From the NCBI GenBank assembly GCA_903835685.1, contig CAILNX010000052.1, positions 45,381 to 109,380 of the forward strand: a DNA stretch of 64,000 bases, written 5' to 3'. A model generated the notes under the pieces. The model ran no database searches. It saw nothing but the letters and a program-made list of their open reading frames with translations, and was not told the DNA's origin. This DNA comes from an uncultured delta proteobacterium. GTDB taxonomy: Bacteria > Desulfobacterota > Desulfovibrionia > Desulfovibrionales > Desulfovibrionaceae. The position numbers were made by a program, and so were the translations under genes. Below, piece after piece: positions 18,142 through 25,650 of this stretch (positions within the stretch are counted from its first letter, which is position 1; each line of letters starts with the position of its first letter).

Positions 18142-18158
18142 TTGGCCCCTTCTTTGCT
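18142..18158 (+). promoter_or_regulatory. Sigma54 (-24/-12) promoter
   Basis: TTGGCCCCTTCTTTGCT: GG at 18144-18145 and GC at 18156-18157 are separated by exactly ten bases, matching the sigma54 consensus TGGC-n7-TTGCW. Transcription would start near 18169, a few bases before the UspA-like gene. It is likely to drive the whole run of genes to 28274. Confidence 0.8.
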
Positions 18159-18186
18159 TTCCCGGGAGTGGCGGTATCTGAATCAC

Positions 18187-18606
18187 ATGGAACGCATCCT
18201 CGTCGGCATCGACCTCACTCATCCCGTCTGGGAGGCCCTGGTCCGGGCCTTGTGCCTGGCCCCGCGCATCCAGGCCAGGGTGGCCGTCCTGGCCGTGTTC
18301 GCCCCGGGAACCGCGGATTCCCCGGAAGCGGGCGAGGTCCTGCGCGAGGTCCGGGAAAGGATCGGAGCCGCCAACGAGGCCGGGGCTTTTGCGGAACTTT
18401 TCGTGGCGGAGGGGCTCTATGACCAGGAAGTGATCGAAACGGCCAGGCAACTGAAGACCACGCTGCTGGTGGCCCCGTCCTTGAGCGAGGGCCAGGGAGG
18501 GGAGCGCGAGGCCGAAATCCTGGGCAGGATACTTCAAGGCGTGGAATGTCGGGTGGAGCTGGTTTCGCCCAAGAAAAACCCAAAACGGACCAAGGACGGA
18601 CTATGA
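18187..18606 (+). CDS. UspA-like universal stress protein, first gene of the sigma54 operon
   Basis: 139 residues with the UspA alpha/beta pattern: ERILVGIDLTHPVWEALVRAL at the N terminus, a central AVLAVFAPG strand, and LLVAPSLSEG near the end. The ATP-binding motif G-x2-G-x9-G-S/T is not visible, so it would belong to the non-nucleotide-binding type. The ATG at 18187 has only a weak ribosome site; the frame is open upstream, but an upstream start would sit before the predicted transcription start. It overlaps the exporter gene by four bases (ATGA). Confidence 0.75.
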   Translation: MERILVGIDLTHPVWEALVRALCLAPRIQARVAVLAVFAPGTADSPEAGEVLREVRERIGAANEAGAFAELFVAEGLYDQEVIETARQLKTTLLVAPSLSEGQGGEREAEILGRILQGVECRVELVSPKKNPKRTKDGL

Positions 18607-19544
18607 GCATACCCATGGAACTCTATCTGCCCATAGCGGGCAATAGCGTGAACATTGCGGCTGTTTTCGGGCTGGGAGGCGCGGTCGGTCTGCTCTCCGG
18701 GATTTTCGGGGTGGGCGGGGGCTTTCTGATGACCCCGCTGCTCATCATGATGGGCATTCCCCCCACCATTGCGGCGGCCACGGACGCCAACCAGATCGTG
18801 GGCGCGTCCACCTCCGGGACCCTGGCCCATCTGCGCCTGGGCAACGTGGACGTAAAGATGGGCTTTCTCCTGCTCATTGGCGGCGTGCTCGGCGGGACCG
18901 TGGGAGTGGAGATCATCAAGATCCTGCGCCAGATGGGCAATGCCGACTTCCTCATCAACATCACCTACGTGCTCATGCTCGGCCTGGTGGGCGGGTACAT
19001 GTTCGTGGAAAGCCTCCAGTCCATGCGCAAGGCCAAGGCCTCGCAGCCCCAGGACCCGGCCCGGCACTCCAAGGCCAGCGCCTTTGCCCGGTTCTCGGCC
19101 AGCCTGCCCTGGCAGATGGATTTCACCCGCTCGGGCGTGCGCATGTCCCCCCTGCTGCCCCTGTTCCTGGGCACCATGGTGGGCGTACTTTCGGCCATCA
19201 TGGGCGTGGGCGGCGGATTCATCATGGTTCCGGTCATGGTCTACCTCCTGCGCATGCCCATGCACGTGGTGGTGGGCACCAGCCTGTTCCAGATCCTGTT
19301 CACCTGCGTCAACGTCACGGTCATGCAGTCCATCTCCAACCACACCGTGGACTTCATCCTGGCCCTCATCCTGTTGGTGGGCTCGTCCCTGGGCGCGCAG
19401 ATCGGGGCCAAGATCGGCAAGAAGATGCACGGGGACCAGCTCAAGATCCTGCTGGCCTCCCTGGTTCTGGTGATGATGTTCAAGATTCTCTATCAACTGC
19501 TGGCCACGCCGGACATCCTGCTGGCCCAGGTGGGAGGCCACTAG
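18603..19544 (+). CDS. TauE/SafE family anion exporter
   Basis: 313 residues with eight or so membrane spans in two repeated halves, each with the family motif: GLLSGIFGVGGGFLMTPLL near residue 30 and GVLSAIMGVGGGFIMVPVM in the second half. TauE/SafE proteins are proposed to export sulfite, sulfonates or related anions. In a sulfate reducer sulfite or a sulfonate is a natural guess, but the substrate is not shown by the sequence. An extended cytoplasmic loop of about 50 residues links the halves. It is coupled to the UspA-like gene upstream and precedes the TIGR02186-type gene by two bases. Confidence 0.88.
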   Translation: MSIPMELYLPIAGNSVNIAAVFGLGGAVGLLSGIFGVGGGFLMTPLLIMMGIPPTIAAATDANQIVGASTSGTLAHLRLGNVDVKMGFLLLIGGVLGGTVGVEIIKILRQMGNADFLINITYVLMLGLVGGYMFVESLQSMRKAKASQPQDPARHSKASAFARFSASLPWQMDFTRSGVRMSPLLPLFLGTMVGVLSAIMGVGGGFIMVPVMVYLLRMPMHVVVGTSLFQILFTCVNVTVMQSISNHTVDFILALILLVGSSLGAQIGAKIGKKMHGDQLKILLASLVLVMMFKILYQLLATPDILLAQVGGH

Positions 19545-19546
19545 CC

Positions 19547-20299
19547 ATGAAACGCACCATCCTTCTTCTCCTCCTGGTCCTGGCCCTGTCCCTGGTCGGC
19601 CCGGTTCTGGCCCAGAGCGCGGACTTCACCTTAAGCCCGTCCGAGATCAACATCGGCACCCTGTACAACGGGGCCACCCTGGCCGTGCAAGGCAGCGTGC
19701 CCGAAGGCTCCCAGGTGGTCGTGCGCTTCATCGGCAGCCCCGAGGAAATGGTCATGAAACAGAAGGGCAAGGCCCTGGGCCTGTTGTGGATGAACATGAA
19801 CACCCTGCACTTTTCAGGCGTGCCCACGGTCTGCCTGGTGGACTCCTCCGCTCCCCTGGACGGCCTGGGGGCCTTGGGCGCTTCCTTAAGCCTGGACGGC
19901 CTGGCCCAGGGCATCCATGTGGCCCCGTCCTCGCCCGCGGACCAGGATTTGGTCGCCGAGATGCTCAAGCTCAAGCGTTCCGAGGGGCTCTATCGTCAGA
20001 GTTCGGGAGGCGTGACCCTGGGCCAGGTCCAGGACGGCCAGCAGGCCTTCCAGTTGGCCCTGGCCGTGCCCTCGCGCCTCTCGGCCGGGACCTACTCCGT
20101 GGAAGTCCTGGCCATGAAGGACGGCCAGGTGGCGGCCCGGGCGGTCAAGCCCGTGGAGGCTCACCTGACGGGGATTCCCAGCTTCCTGGCTGATCTGGCC
20201 TTCAACCACGCGATATGGTATGGGGTTCTGTCCGCCATCCTGGCCATTCTGGGCGGTCTGGCCATCGGGCTGGTATTCCAGAGCAAGGAGGCTCATTAA
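19547..20299 (+). CDS. TIGR02186 / Alph_Pro_TM-type membrane protein
   Basis: 250 residues: signal peptide (cleavage near VLAQS, residue ~24), an extracytoplasmic beta-rich domain (FTLSPSEINIGTLYNGATL, SVPEGSQVVVRFIGSPEE), and a single C-terminal membrane span (AIWYGVLSAILAILGGLAIG) with a short basic tail. This architecture and position match the putative transmembrane family often found next to TauE/SafE exporters. I infer an accessory periplasmic subunit of the exporter. Start and stop lie within a few bases of both neighbours. Confidence 0.72.
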   Translation: MKRTILLLLLVLALSLVGPVLAQSADFTLSPSEINIGTLYNGATLAVQGSVPEGSQVVVRFIGSPEEMVMKQKGKALGLLWMNMNTLHFSGVPTVCLVDSSAPLDGLGALGASLSLDGLAQGIHVAPSSPADQDLVAEMLKLKRSEGLYRQSSGGVTLGQVQDGQQAFQLALAVPSRLSAGTYSVEVLAMKDGQVAARAVKPVEAHLTGIPSFLADLAFNHAIWYGVLSAILAILGGLAIGLVFQSKEAH

Positions 20300-20305
20300 C
20301 CCATC

Positions 20306-22915
20306 ATGAACCTGCCCGGGCTCGGAGATATATTCGCCGGATGGCGCAAGAAAACGCCCGTGCCCTTCTCGGCGCTCTTCAAGAAATTCAAGAGCATCCT
20401 GGGACGCAACAACGCCATCCTGGAACGCATGGCGGACATGGGCGACAAGCTCGGCGGCGACTATATCTTCGACCGGCAGTACATCATCTCCTCCTGCGAG
20501 GAGCTGGGCGACCAGGTGTTCAAGCTCATCTCGGACTTAAACCTGCTCAGCAACCGCAAGAACGCGGCCCTGTTCTCGGCCTTCGAACGCATCCAGCACC
20601 AGATCAATGAGGAGTTGGCCGGGCGGCGGGCCCTGTCCCGCACGGACCATATCCTGCCCCTGGCCGAGCTGACCCACGACCTGGCCGACGAGGGCGGGAA
20701 CAAGATGTCCAGCCTGGGGGACATCCGCAACATCCTGGGCTTCACCGTGCCCGACGGATTCGTCATCACCGTGGGGGCCTATTTTGAACTCATGGAGAAC
20801 GCGGGCCTGCGCAGGCGGGCGGCGGAAATGACCGCCCGCCTGCTCTCGGGCGACGGCCAAAGCCTGGCGGACGAATCCCGGGCCATGCGCGAGGCCATCC
20901 TGGCCATGCCCCTGCCCCGGAAGCTGGCCAGGTCCATCGAGAAGGCCGCCCGTGATCTGGCCGGAGAGGGCCGCGAACTCCTGGCCGTGCGCTCCAGCGC
21001 CTGGGGCGAGGACGGGGAGTCGAGCTACGCGGGCATGTACGAAAGCGTGCTCGGGGTGGCTCCCGGCGGTGTCCTGGCCGCCTTCCGTCAGGTCCTGGCC
21101 AGCCTGTTCTGCGAACAGGCCCTGGAATACCGGCGGCACCGCAGCGGCGCGACCGAGGAACCGGCCATGGCCGTGGGGGTCATGCGCATGGTCCCGGCCC
21201 GGGTCAGCGGCGGGCTCTACACCTACGCCCCGATCCAGGAAGGCAGCCAGTCCATGGTGGTCAGCGCGGCCTGGGGCCTGGGCAAGCCCATTGTGGACGG
21301 CACGGCCGAGACCGACACCTTCATCCTGCGCCGGGACCCGCCGCACCTGACCACCTCCACGGAAATCTGCCCCAAGACCACCCGCCTGGCCCTCATCCCC
21401 TCGGGCGGAACCCGGGTGGAGGAGGTCCCGCCCGAAGAGAGCGGGGCGGCCTGCCTGGACACCGGCCAACTGACCCTTCTGGCCGAGACGGCCATGAACC
21501 TGGAGCGCTTCTTCAAACGGCCCCTGGATGTGGAATGGGCCTTCACCCCGGACGGGGCCCTGGTGGTGCTCCAGGCCCGGCCCCTGTCCATCCGGCCCCG
21601 AGCCTGCTCCCGGGACCTGGACGTGGCCGAGGCGGCCAAGGACGCCCCGGTGATCTTTTCCGGCCGAGGCTTTCCGGCCATGGGCGGGGTGGCCTCGGGA
21701 CCGGTGCATCTGGTGGCCCCGGGCGGAGACCTGTCCGGTTTTCCTTACGGGGCCATCCTGGTCACCCACCATTCCTCGCCCCGCTTCGCCCGGATCATGC
21801 CCAAATGCCGGGGGGTCATCACCGAGGTGGGCTCGGCCACCGGACACATGGCCACCATCGCTCGGGAACTGCGGGTCCCCACCATCGTGGGCGCGGCCGG
21901 CGCGATGTCCCTGCTGCGGGAGGGCCAGACCGTGACCCTGGATGCGGACCACAACGTGGTCTACGACGGGACCGTGGAGGCCCTGTGCCGCTATGAACTG
22001 GCCCGCCAGGACGTGTTCGAGGAGTCCTGGGAGTACCGGACGCTGAAGCGGGTCTTGAAGCACATCAGCCCCTTGACCCTGCTCGACCCCAAGTCCGACG
22101 ATTTCAAGCCGGAGAACAGCAAGACCTTTCACGACATCACCCGCTGGGTGCACCAGCGGGCCGTGGACACCCTCATCTCCCTGGCCGAGACCCACCGGGG
22201 CTTGCGCGAGGGCGTGCCCAAGAAGCTGGTGTCCCGCCTGCCCCTGGGCTTGAGCATCATCGACGTGGAGGACGGGCTGGCCCCGGTGTACGGGGAGGAA
22301 CTCCGGGAGCAGGACATCCTCTGTCAGCCCCTGACCACCCTGCTGGAGGGCATGGCCGCCACGGGCATGTGGGAGACCCACGCCGTGGCCGTGGACATGA
22401 CCAGCTTCATGTCCAGCCTGACCCGCACCCTGTCCGCGCACCAGTCCCATCCGGCCACCATGGGACGCAACCTGGCCGTGCTCTCCCGCCAGTACCTGAA
22501 CCTGCACCTGCGCCTGGGCTACCATTTCACGGTGGTGGACGCCTACCTGGGCCAGAACGTGAACGACAACACCATTTTTTTCCGCTTCCTGGGCGGGGTC
22601 ACGGAATTCTCCCGGCGGTCCCGCCGGGCCATGCTGGTGGCCGCCATCCTGGAGCGCCACGATTTCGTGGTCAAGGTGGCCGGGGACATGGTCACGGGCC
22701 GGATCAAAAAGCACCCCACCGAAGCCATGCTGGACCGCATGTTCATGCTCGGCGCGCTCATCGGCTACACCCGGCAGCTCGACGCCAAACTCGATTCCGA
22801 CCAGGCCGTGCAGAACCATATCGACCAATTCATGCAACGCCTCTCCCCCCTGGAGAGGACACGGGAGCGACCATGGAAACCAGAACCCCGGATCGAGCTC
22901 GGACCAGTATCCTGA
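20306..22915 (+). CDS. PEP-synthase-like phosphotransferase without TIM barrel, paralogue 1
   Basis: 869 residues. Residues 1-120 form a helical region peculiar to this group. Residues ~125-428 form an ATP-grasp domain of the PEP synthase type (GNKMSSLGDIRN, LAVRSSAWGEDGESSYAG at 226-243, QARP at 423-426). Residues ~450-560 form the swivelling phosphohistidine domain with His514 in GSATGHMATIAREL. The PEP/pyruvate-binding TIM barrel of true PEP synthase is absent. In its place residues ~571-869 form a domain shared with the two paralogues downstream, with F-H609-D-I-T-R-W-V-H616 and LRLGYHFTVVDAY (about 735-747). The layout recalls rifampicin phosphotransferase, where ATP-grasp and His domains serve another acceptor. 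Acceptor unknown. It overlaps the response-regulator gene by 43 bases. Confidence 0.8.
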   Translation: MNLPGLGDIFAGWRKKTPVPFSALFKKFKSILGRNNAILERMADMGDKLGGDYIFDRQYIISSCEELGDQVFKLISDLNLLSNRKNAALFSAFERIQHQINEELAGRRALSRTDHILPLAELTHDLADEGGNKMSSLGDIRNILGFTVPDGFVITVGAYFELMENAGLRRRAAEMTARLLSGDGQSLADESRAMREAILAMPLPRKLARSIEKAARDLAGEGRELLAVRSSAWGEDGESSYAGMYESVLGVAPGGVLAAFRQVLASLFCEQALEYRRHRSGATEEPAMAVGVMRMVPARVSGGLYTYAPIQEGSQSMVVSAAWGLGKPIVDGTAETDTFILRRDPPHLTTSTEICPKTTRLALIPSGGTRVEEVPPEESGAACLDTGQLTLLAETAMNLERFFKRPLDVEWAFTPDGALVVLQARPLSIRPRACSRDLDVAEAAKDAPVIFSGRGFPAMGGVASGPVHLVAPGGDLSGFPYGAILVTHHSSPRFARIMPKCRGVITEVGSATGHMATIARELRVPTIVGAAGAMSLLREGQTVTLDADHNVVYDGTVEALCRYELARQDVFEESWEYRTLKRVLKHISPLTLLDPKSDDFKPENSKTFHDITRWVHQRAVDTLISLAETHRGLREGVPKKLVSRLPLGLSIIDVEDGLAPVYGEELREQDILCQPLTTLLEGMAATGMWETHAVAVDMTSFMSSLTRTLSAHQSHPATMGRNLAVLSRQYLNLHLRLGYHFTVVDAYLGQNVNDNTIFFRFLGGVTEFSRRSRRAMLVAAILERHDFVVKVAGDMVTGRIKKHPTEAMLDRMFMLGALIGYTRQLDAKLDSDQAVQNHIDQFMQRLSPLERTRERPWKPEPRIELGPVS

Positions 22916-23274
22916 TGCTCGACGACGAGCCCATTGTCTGCAAGCGGCTGAGGCCCTTTTTCCAAAAGGCCGGGTACGAGGCCGAGGCCTATTCCAGCCC
23001 CCTGGAGGCCCTGGAGCGGGTCAAGGCCCGGCGTTTCGACGTGGTCATCACGGATCTGAAGATGGAGGGGCTGGACGGCCTGACCTTCCTGGAAAAGGTC
23101 AAGGTCCTGCACCCGGACACGGACGTCATCGTCATCACCGGGTTCGCCACCATGGAGACCGCCCGGGAGTCCTTCCGCAAGGGCGTGTTCGATTTCGTGG
23201 CCAAGCCCTTCAAGCTGACCGAAATCCTGGACGTGGTGCGCCGCATCGAAAAGGAGCGGGGGCTTCACCCCTAG
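22873..23274 (+). CDS. Single-domain response regulator (receiver only)
   Basis: 133 residues. Complete receiver: acidic pair D17-D18 in LMLDDEP, phospho-acceptor Asp61 in VVITDLKM, Thr in VIVITGFAT and Lys in FVAKPFK. There is no output domain. The ATG at 22873 behind GGGAGCG lies inside the 3' end of paralogue 1, so the two are translationally linked. It could be a phosphate sink or a protein-protein switch acting on the PEP-synthase-like enzymes, or a second substrate of the kinase encoded at 16518. This is inference from position only. Confidence 0.88.
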   Translation: METRTPDRARTSILMLDDEPIVCKRLRPFFQKAGYEAEAYSSPLEALERVKARRFDVVITDLKMEGLDGLTFLEKVKVLHPDTDVIVITGFATMETARESFRKGVFDFVAKPFKLTEILDVVRRIEKERGLHP

Positions 23275-23280
23275 CCGCGC

Positions 23281-25650
23281 ATGGCCGGACACAGACCAGA
23301 ACCAGCGCCCGGCAGCGGCATGGGACCCGGCTCGGCCCGGTTCCTGCTCCGTTCGTTCAAGCGCATTCTGGCCGTGAACACCCAGGTCCTCGAACACATG
23401 GCCCGGATGGACCGGGTCCTGGGCGGCGAGTACGTCTTTGACCGGGCCTTTCTGGACAGCGCGGTGCGCACCGTCTGCGGTCTGACCTACCAGGTGGTCT
23501 ACCATCTGAACGGCATGGCCGGGGAGGCGTACGTGGAGCTCTACGACGCCTTTCTGGCGGTCAAGGACGGGCTGGAGGACATCCTGGCCGGTGGCCTGGG
23601 GCCGCTGGCCAAGCGGCGGGTGCTGCCCTTTTCCGAACTGGGCTGGGAGATGGAGCCCCTGGCCGGGATGTGCGCCGTGGGCCTGGCGGAACTGAAATAC
23701 CGCCTGGGCTTGAGCGTGCCGGACGGACTGGCGGTCACGGTCACGGGCCTGGCCGACCTCCTTGGCCAGGATCAAGAGGCGGCCCTGGAGGAAATCCGGG
23801 CCGGGGTCCAGTCCCTGTATGCGGACCTGGGCGGCCCGCGCGCCCTGACGCTGACCCTGACCGCTGCGGGCCCGAACGGACAGGGCCGCATCCTGGCCGA
23901 AACCCGGGTCCAAGGAGCCGAGGAGGCTGCCGCCGCCCTGACCACCCTGGTCCAGGCCCAGGACTTAAACGGGCCAATGGCGGCCTGCCTGCGCCCGGAG
24001 GTTCCGGCCCTGGTGCGGGGCACGCTCCAGACCCTGGCCCATGACCCCGGCCTCCCTCCGGCCATGCGCATCCAGGCCAGCCCACCCGCCGACCCCGAGG
24101 CCAGGGACCGCGTCTGGCTCACCCGGGCCGCCCCGCATCCCTTCCTGCGCTCCCGCATCGCGCCCAAACCTCTGCCCGAAAGCCAGGCCCTCAGTCTGGC
24201 TCGGGACGGATTCATGCGCGGGTCAGCCTGGCTGGACCCGGACCAGGCCGCCCAGTTGGCGGAAATGGGCCTGGCCTGCGAACGGACCCTGGGCCGCCCC
24301 TGCGTGCTGGCCTGGACCCTGGACCCCAAGCGGGTCCTGTGGATCGACGGGGTGGAGGCCGTGACCCAGATTTTTCCGGAACAGGACGAAACCGTGGCCT
24401 CCCCCCCGGACCCGGACCAGGCCCTTCTGAGCGGCGGACAGATGGCCCGGGGAGGGGTGGCCGCTGGTCCCGTGGTCCAGGTCACCGAGGACACCGGACC
24501 CGAATCCGTGCCCCTGGGGGCCATCGGCGTGGCCAGGGCGGCCACGCCCGGCCTGTCGCGCCTCCTGCCCCGGTTGGGGGCGCTTCTGACCGAGGTGGGC
24601 TCCCCGGCCAGCCATCTGGCCACCGTGGCCCGGGAGGCCCATATCCCGGCCCTGTTCGGAATCAAGGGGGCCTTTTCCCTCACGCCCGGGTCCCTGGTCA
24701 CTGTGGACGCCGACCAGGGCCTGGTGTTCCCGGGCGCGGTGGACTCCCTGCTGGGCCAGGCCGCGACCCCGGGCTCCGGGGTGGGCGACGACCCGGAATA
24801 CCTCCTGCTGGGACGGCTGTTGCGTCTCATCCGGCCCCTGAACCTGCTGGACCCCCGGGACCCGGATTTCCGGGCCGAGTCCTGCCGCACCTGCCATGAC
24901 ATCATCCATTTCGCCCACGAAAAGGCCGTGGAGCTGCTCCTGGACCTGGACGCCGGGCACCGTTCCGGCCTGGGCGCGGCCGTGCGCCTGGAAGAGGATT
25001 CGCCCTTCCCCCTGGAGGTGGTGGACCTCGGGGACGGGCTGGCGGACGCCCCGGGGCCCCTGACCCTGGCCCAGGTGGAAAGCCGCCCGTTGCGGGCCTT
25101 CCTGGAAGGGCTGCTGCTGAAAGACGTACGCCGCCAGACCCCGGCCCGGCTGAGTTTGCGGGACATCATGGCCGGTCTCACCCGCACGGGCGCGGCCCTA
25201 AGCCTTTCTCCGGGCGAAACCGGCCGGAACCTGGCCATCGCGGCCCGGGACTACGCCAACATCAGCCTGCGCCTGGGCTATCATTTCAGCGTGGTGGACG
25301 CCGTGGTCTCGGATCGGCCCGAGCACACCTTCATCTATTTCCGTTTCGCCGGAGGATTCGCCGACGCGGATCGCCGCGCCCGACGGGCCGAGCTCATCCT
25401 CGGAGTCCTGGAAAGGCTCGATTTCGCGGCCTCGCGCTCGGGCGACCTGGTGGTGGGCAAGCGCAAGCTCATGGAGGCTGACGAGGCCCTGGACGTCCTG
25501 CGCCTGCTCGGAGCCCTCTCGGCCTTCACCCGGCAACTGGACGTGGACATGATTTCCGAGCAGGACATCGGCCGCCTGATCCGGGAGTTCATGGACCTGG
25601 CCAGACCGGTCTTGGGACCGGCCCTCAAGTCCGACCGGGAGGCCCCATGA
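23281..25650 (+). CDS. PEP-synthase-like paralogue 2 with degenerate ATP-grasp
   Basis: 789 residues, co-linear with paralogue 1: helical N terminus (RFLLRSFKRILAVNTQVLEHM), degenerate ATP-grasp, swivel domain with His445 in GSPASHLATVAREA, then the shared C-terminal domain (C-H-D-I-I-H-F-A-H-E-K-A-V at ~538-550; LRLGYHFSVVDAV). In the ATP-grasp part the essential V-R-S-S-x-x-x-E-D motif is replaced by LTLTLTAAGPNG (about 189-200), the lid Lys is missing, and no QARP motif is present. It probably cannot bind ATP and may be phosphorylated by, or regulate, the intact paralogues. The stop overlaps the start of paralogue 3 (ATGA). Confidence 0.78.
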   Translation: MAGHRPEPAPGSGMGPGSARFLLRSFKRILAVNTQVLEHMARMDRVLGGEYVFDRAFLDSAVRTVCGLTYQVVYHLNGMAGEAYVELYDAFLAVKDGLEDILAGGLGPLAKRRVLPFSELGWEMEPLAGMCAVGLAELKYRLGLSVPDGLAVTVTGLADLLGQDQEAALEEIRAGVQSLYADLGGPRALTLTLTAAGPNGQGRILAETRVQGAEEAAAALTTLVQAQDLNGPMAACLRPEVPALVRGTLQTLAHDPGLPPAMRIQASPPADPEARDRVWLTRAAPHPFLRSRIAPKPLPESQALSLARDGFMRGSAWLDPDQAAQLAEMGLACERTLGRPCVLAWTLDPKRVLWIDGVEAVTQIFPEQDETVASPPDPDQALLSGGQMARGGVAAGPVVQVTEDTGPESVPLGAIGVARAATPGLSRLLPRLGALLTEVGSPASHLATVAREAHIPALFGIKGAFSLTPGSLVTVDADQGLVFPGAVDSLLGQAATPGSGVGDDPEYLLLGRLLRLIRPLNLLDPRDPDFRAESCRTCHDIIHFAHEKAVELLLDLDAGHRSGLGAAVRLEEDSPFPLEVVDLGDGLADAPGPLTLAQVESRPLRAFLEGLLLKDVRRQTPARLSLRDIMAGLTRTGAALSLSPGETGRNLAIAARDYANISLRLGYHFSVVDAVVSDRPEHTFIYFRFAGGFADADRRARRAELILGVLERLDFAASRSGDLVVGKRKLMEADEALDVLRLLGALSAFTRQLDVDMISEQDIGRLIREFMDLARPVLGPALKSDREAP

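Noticed and set aside
20537..22837. Long minus-strand open frame (766 codons) opposite dikinase-like paralogue 1
   Set aside because: It is antisense to a protein with intact ATP-grasp and phosphohistidine motifs; its composition (Gly, Gln, His, Pro-rich) is that of a shadow frame in GC-rich DNA.
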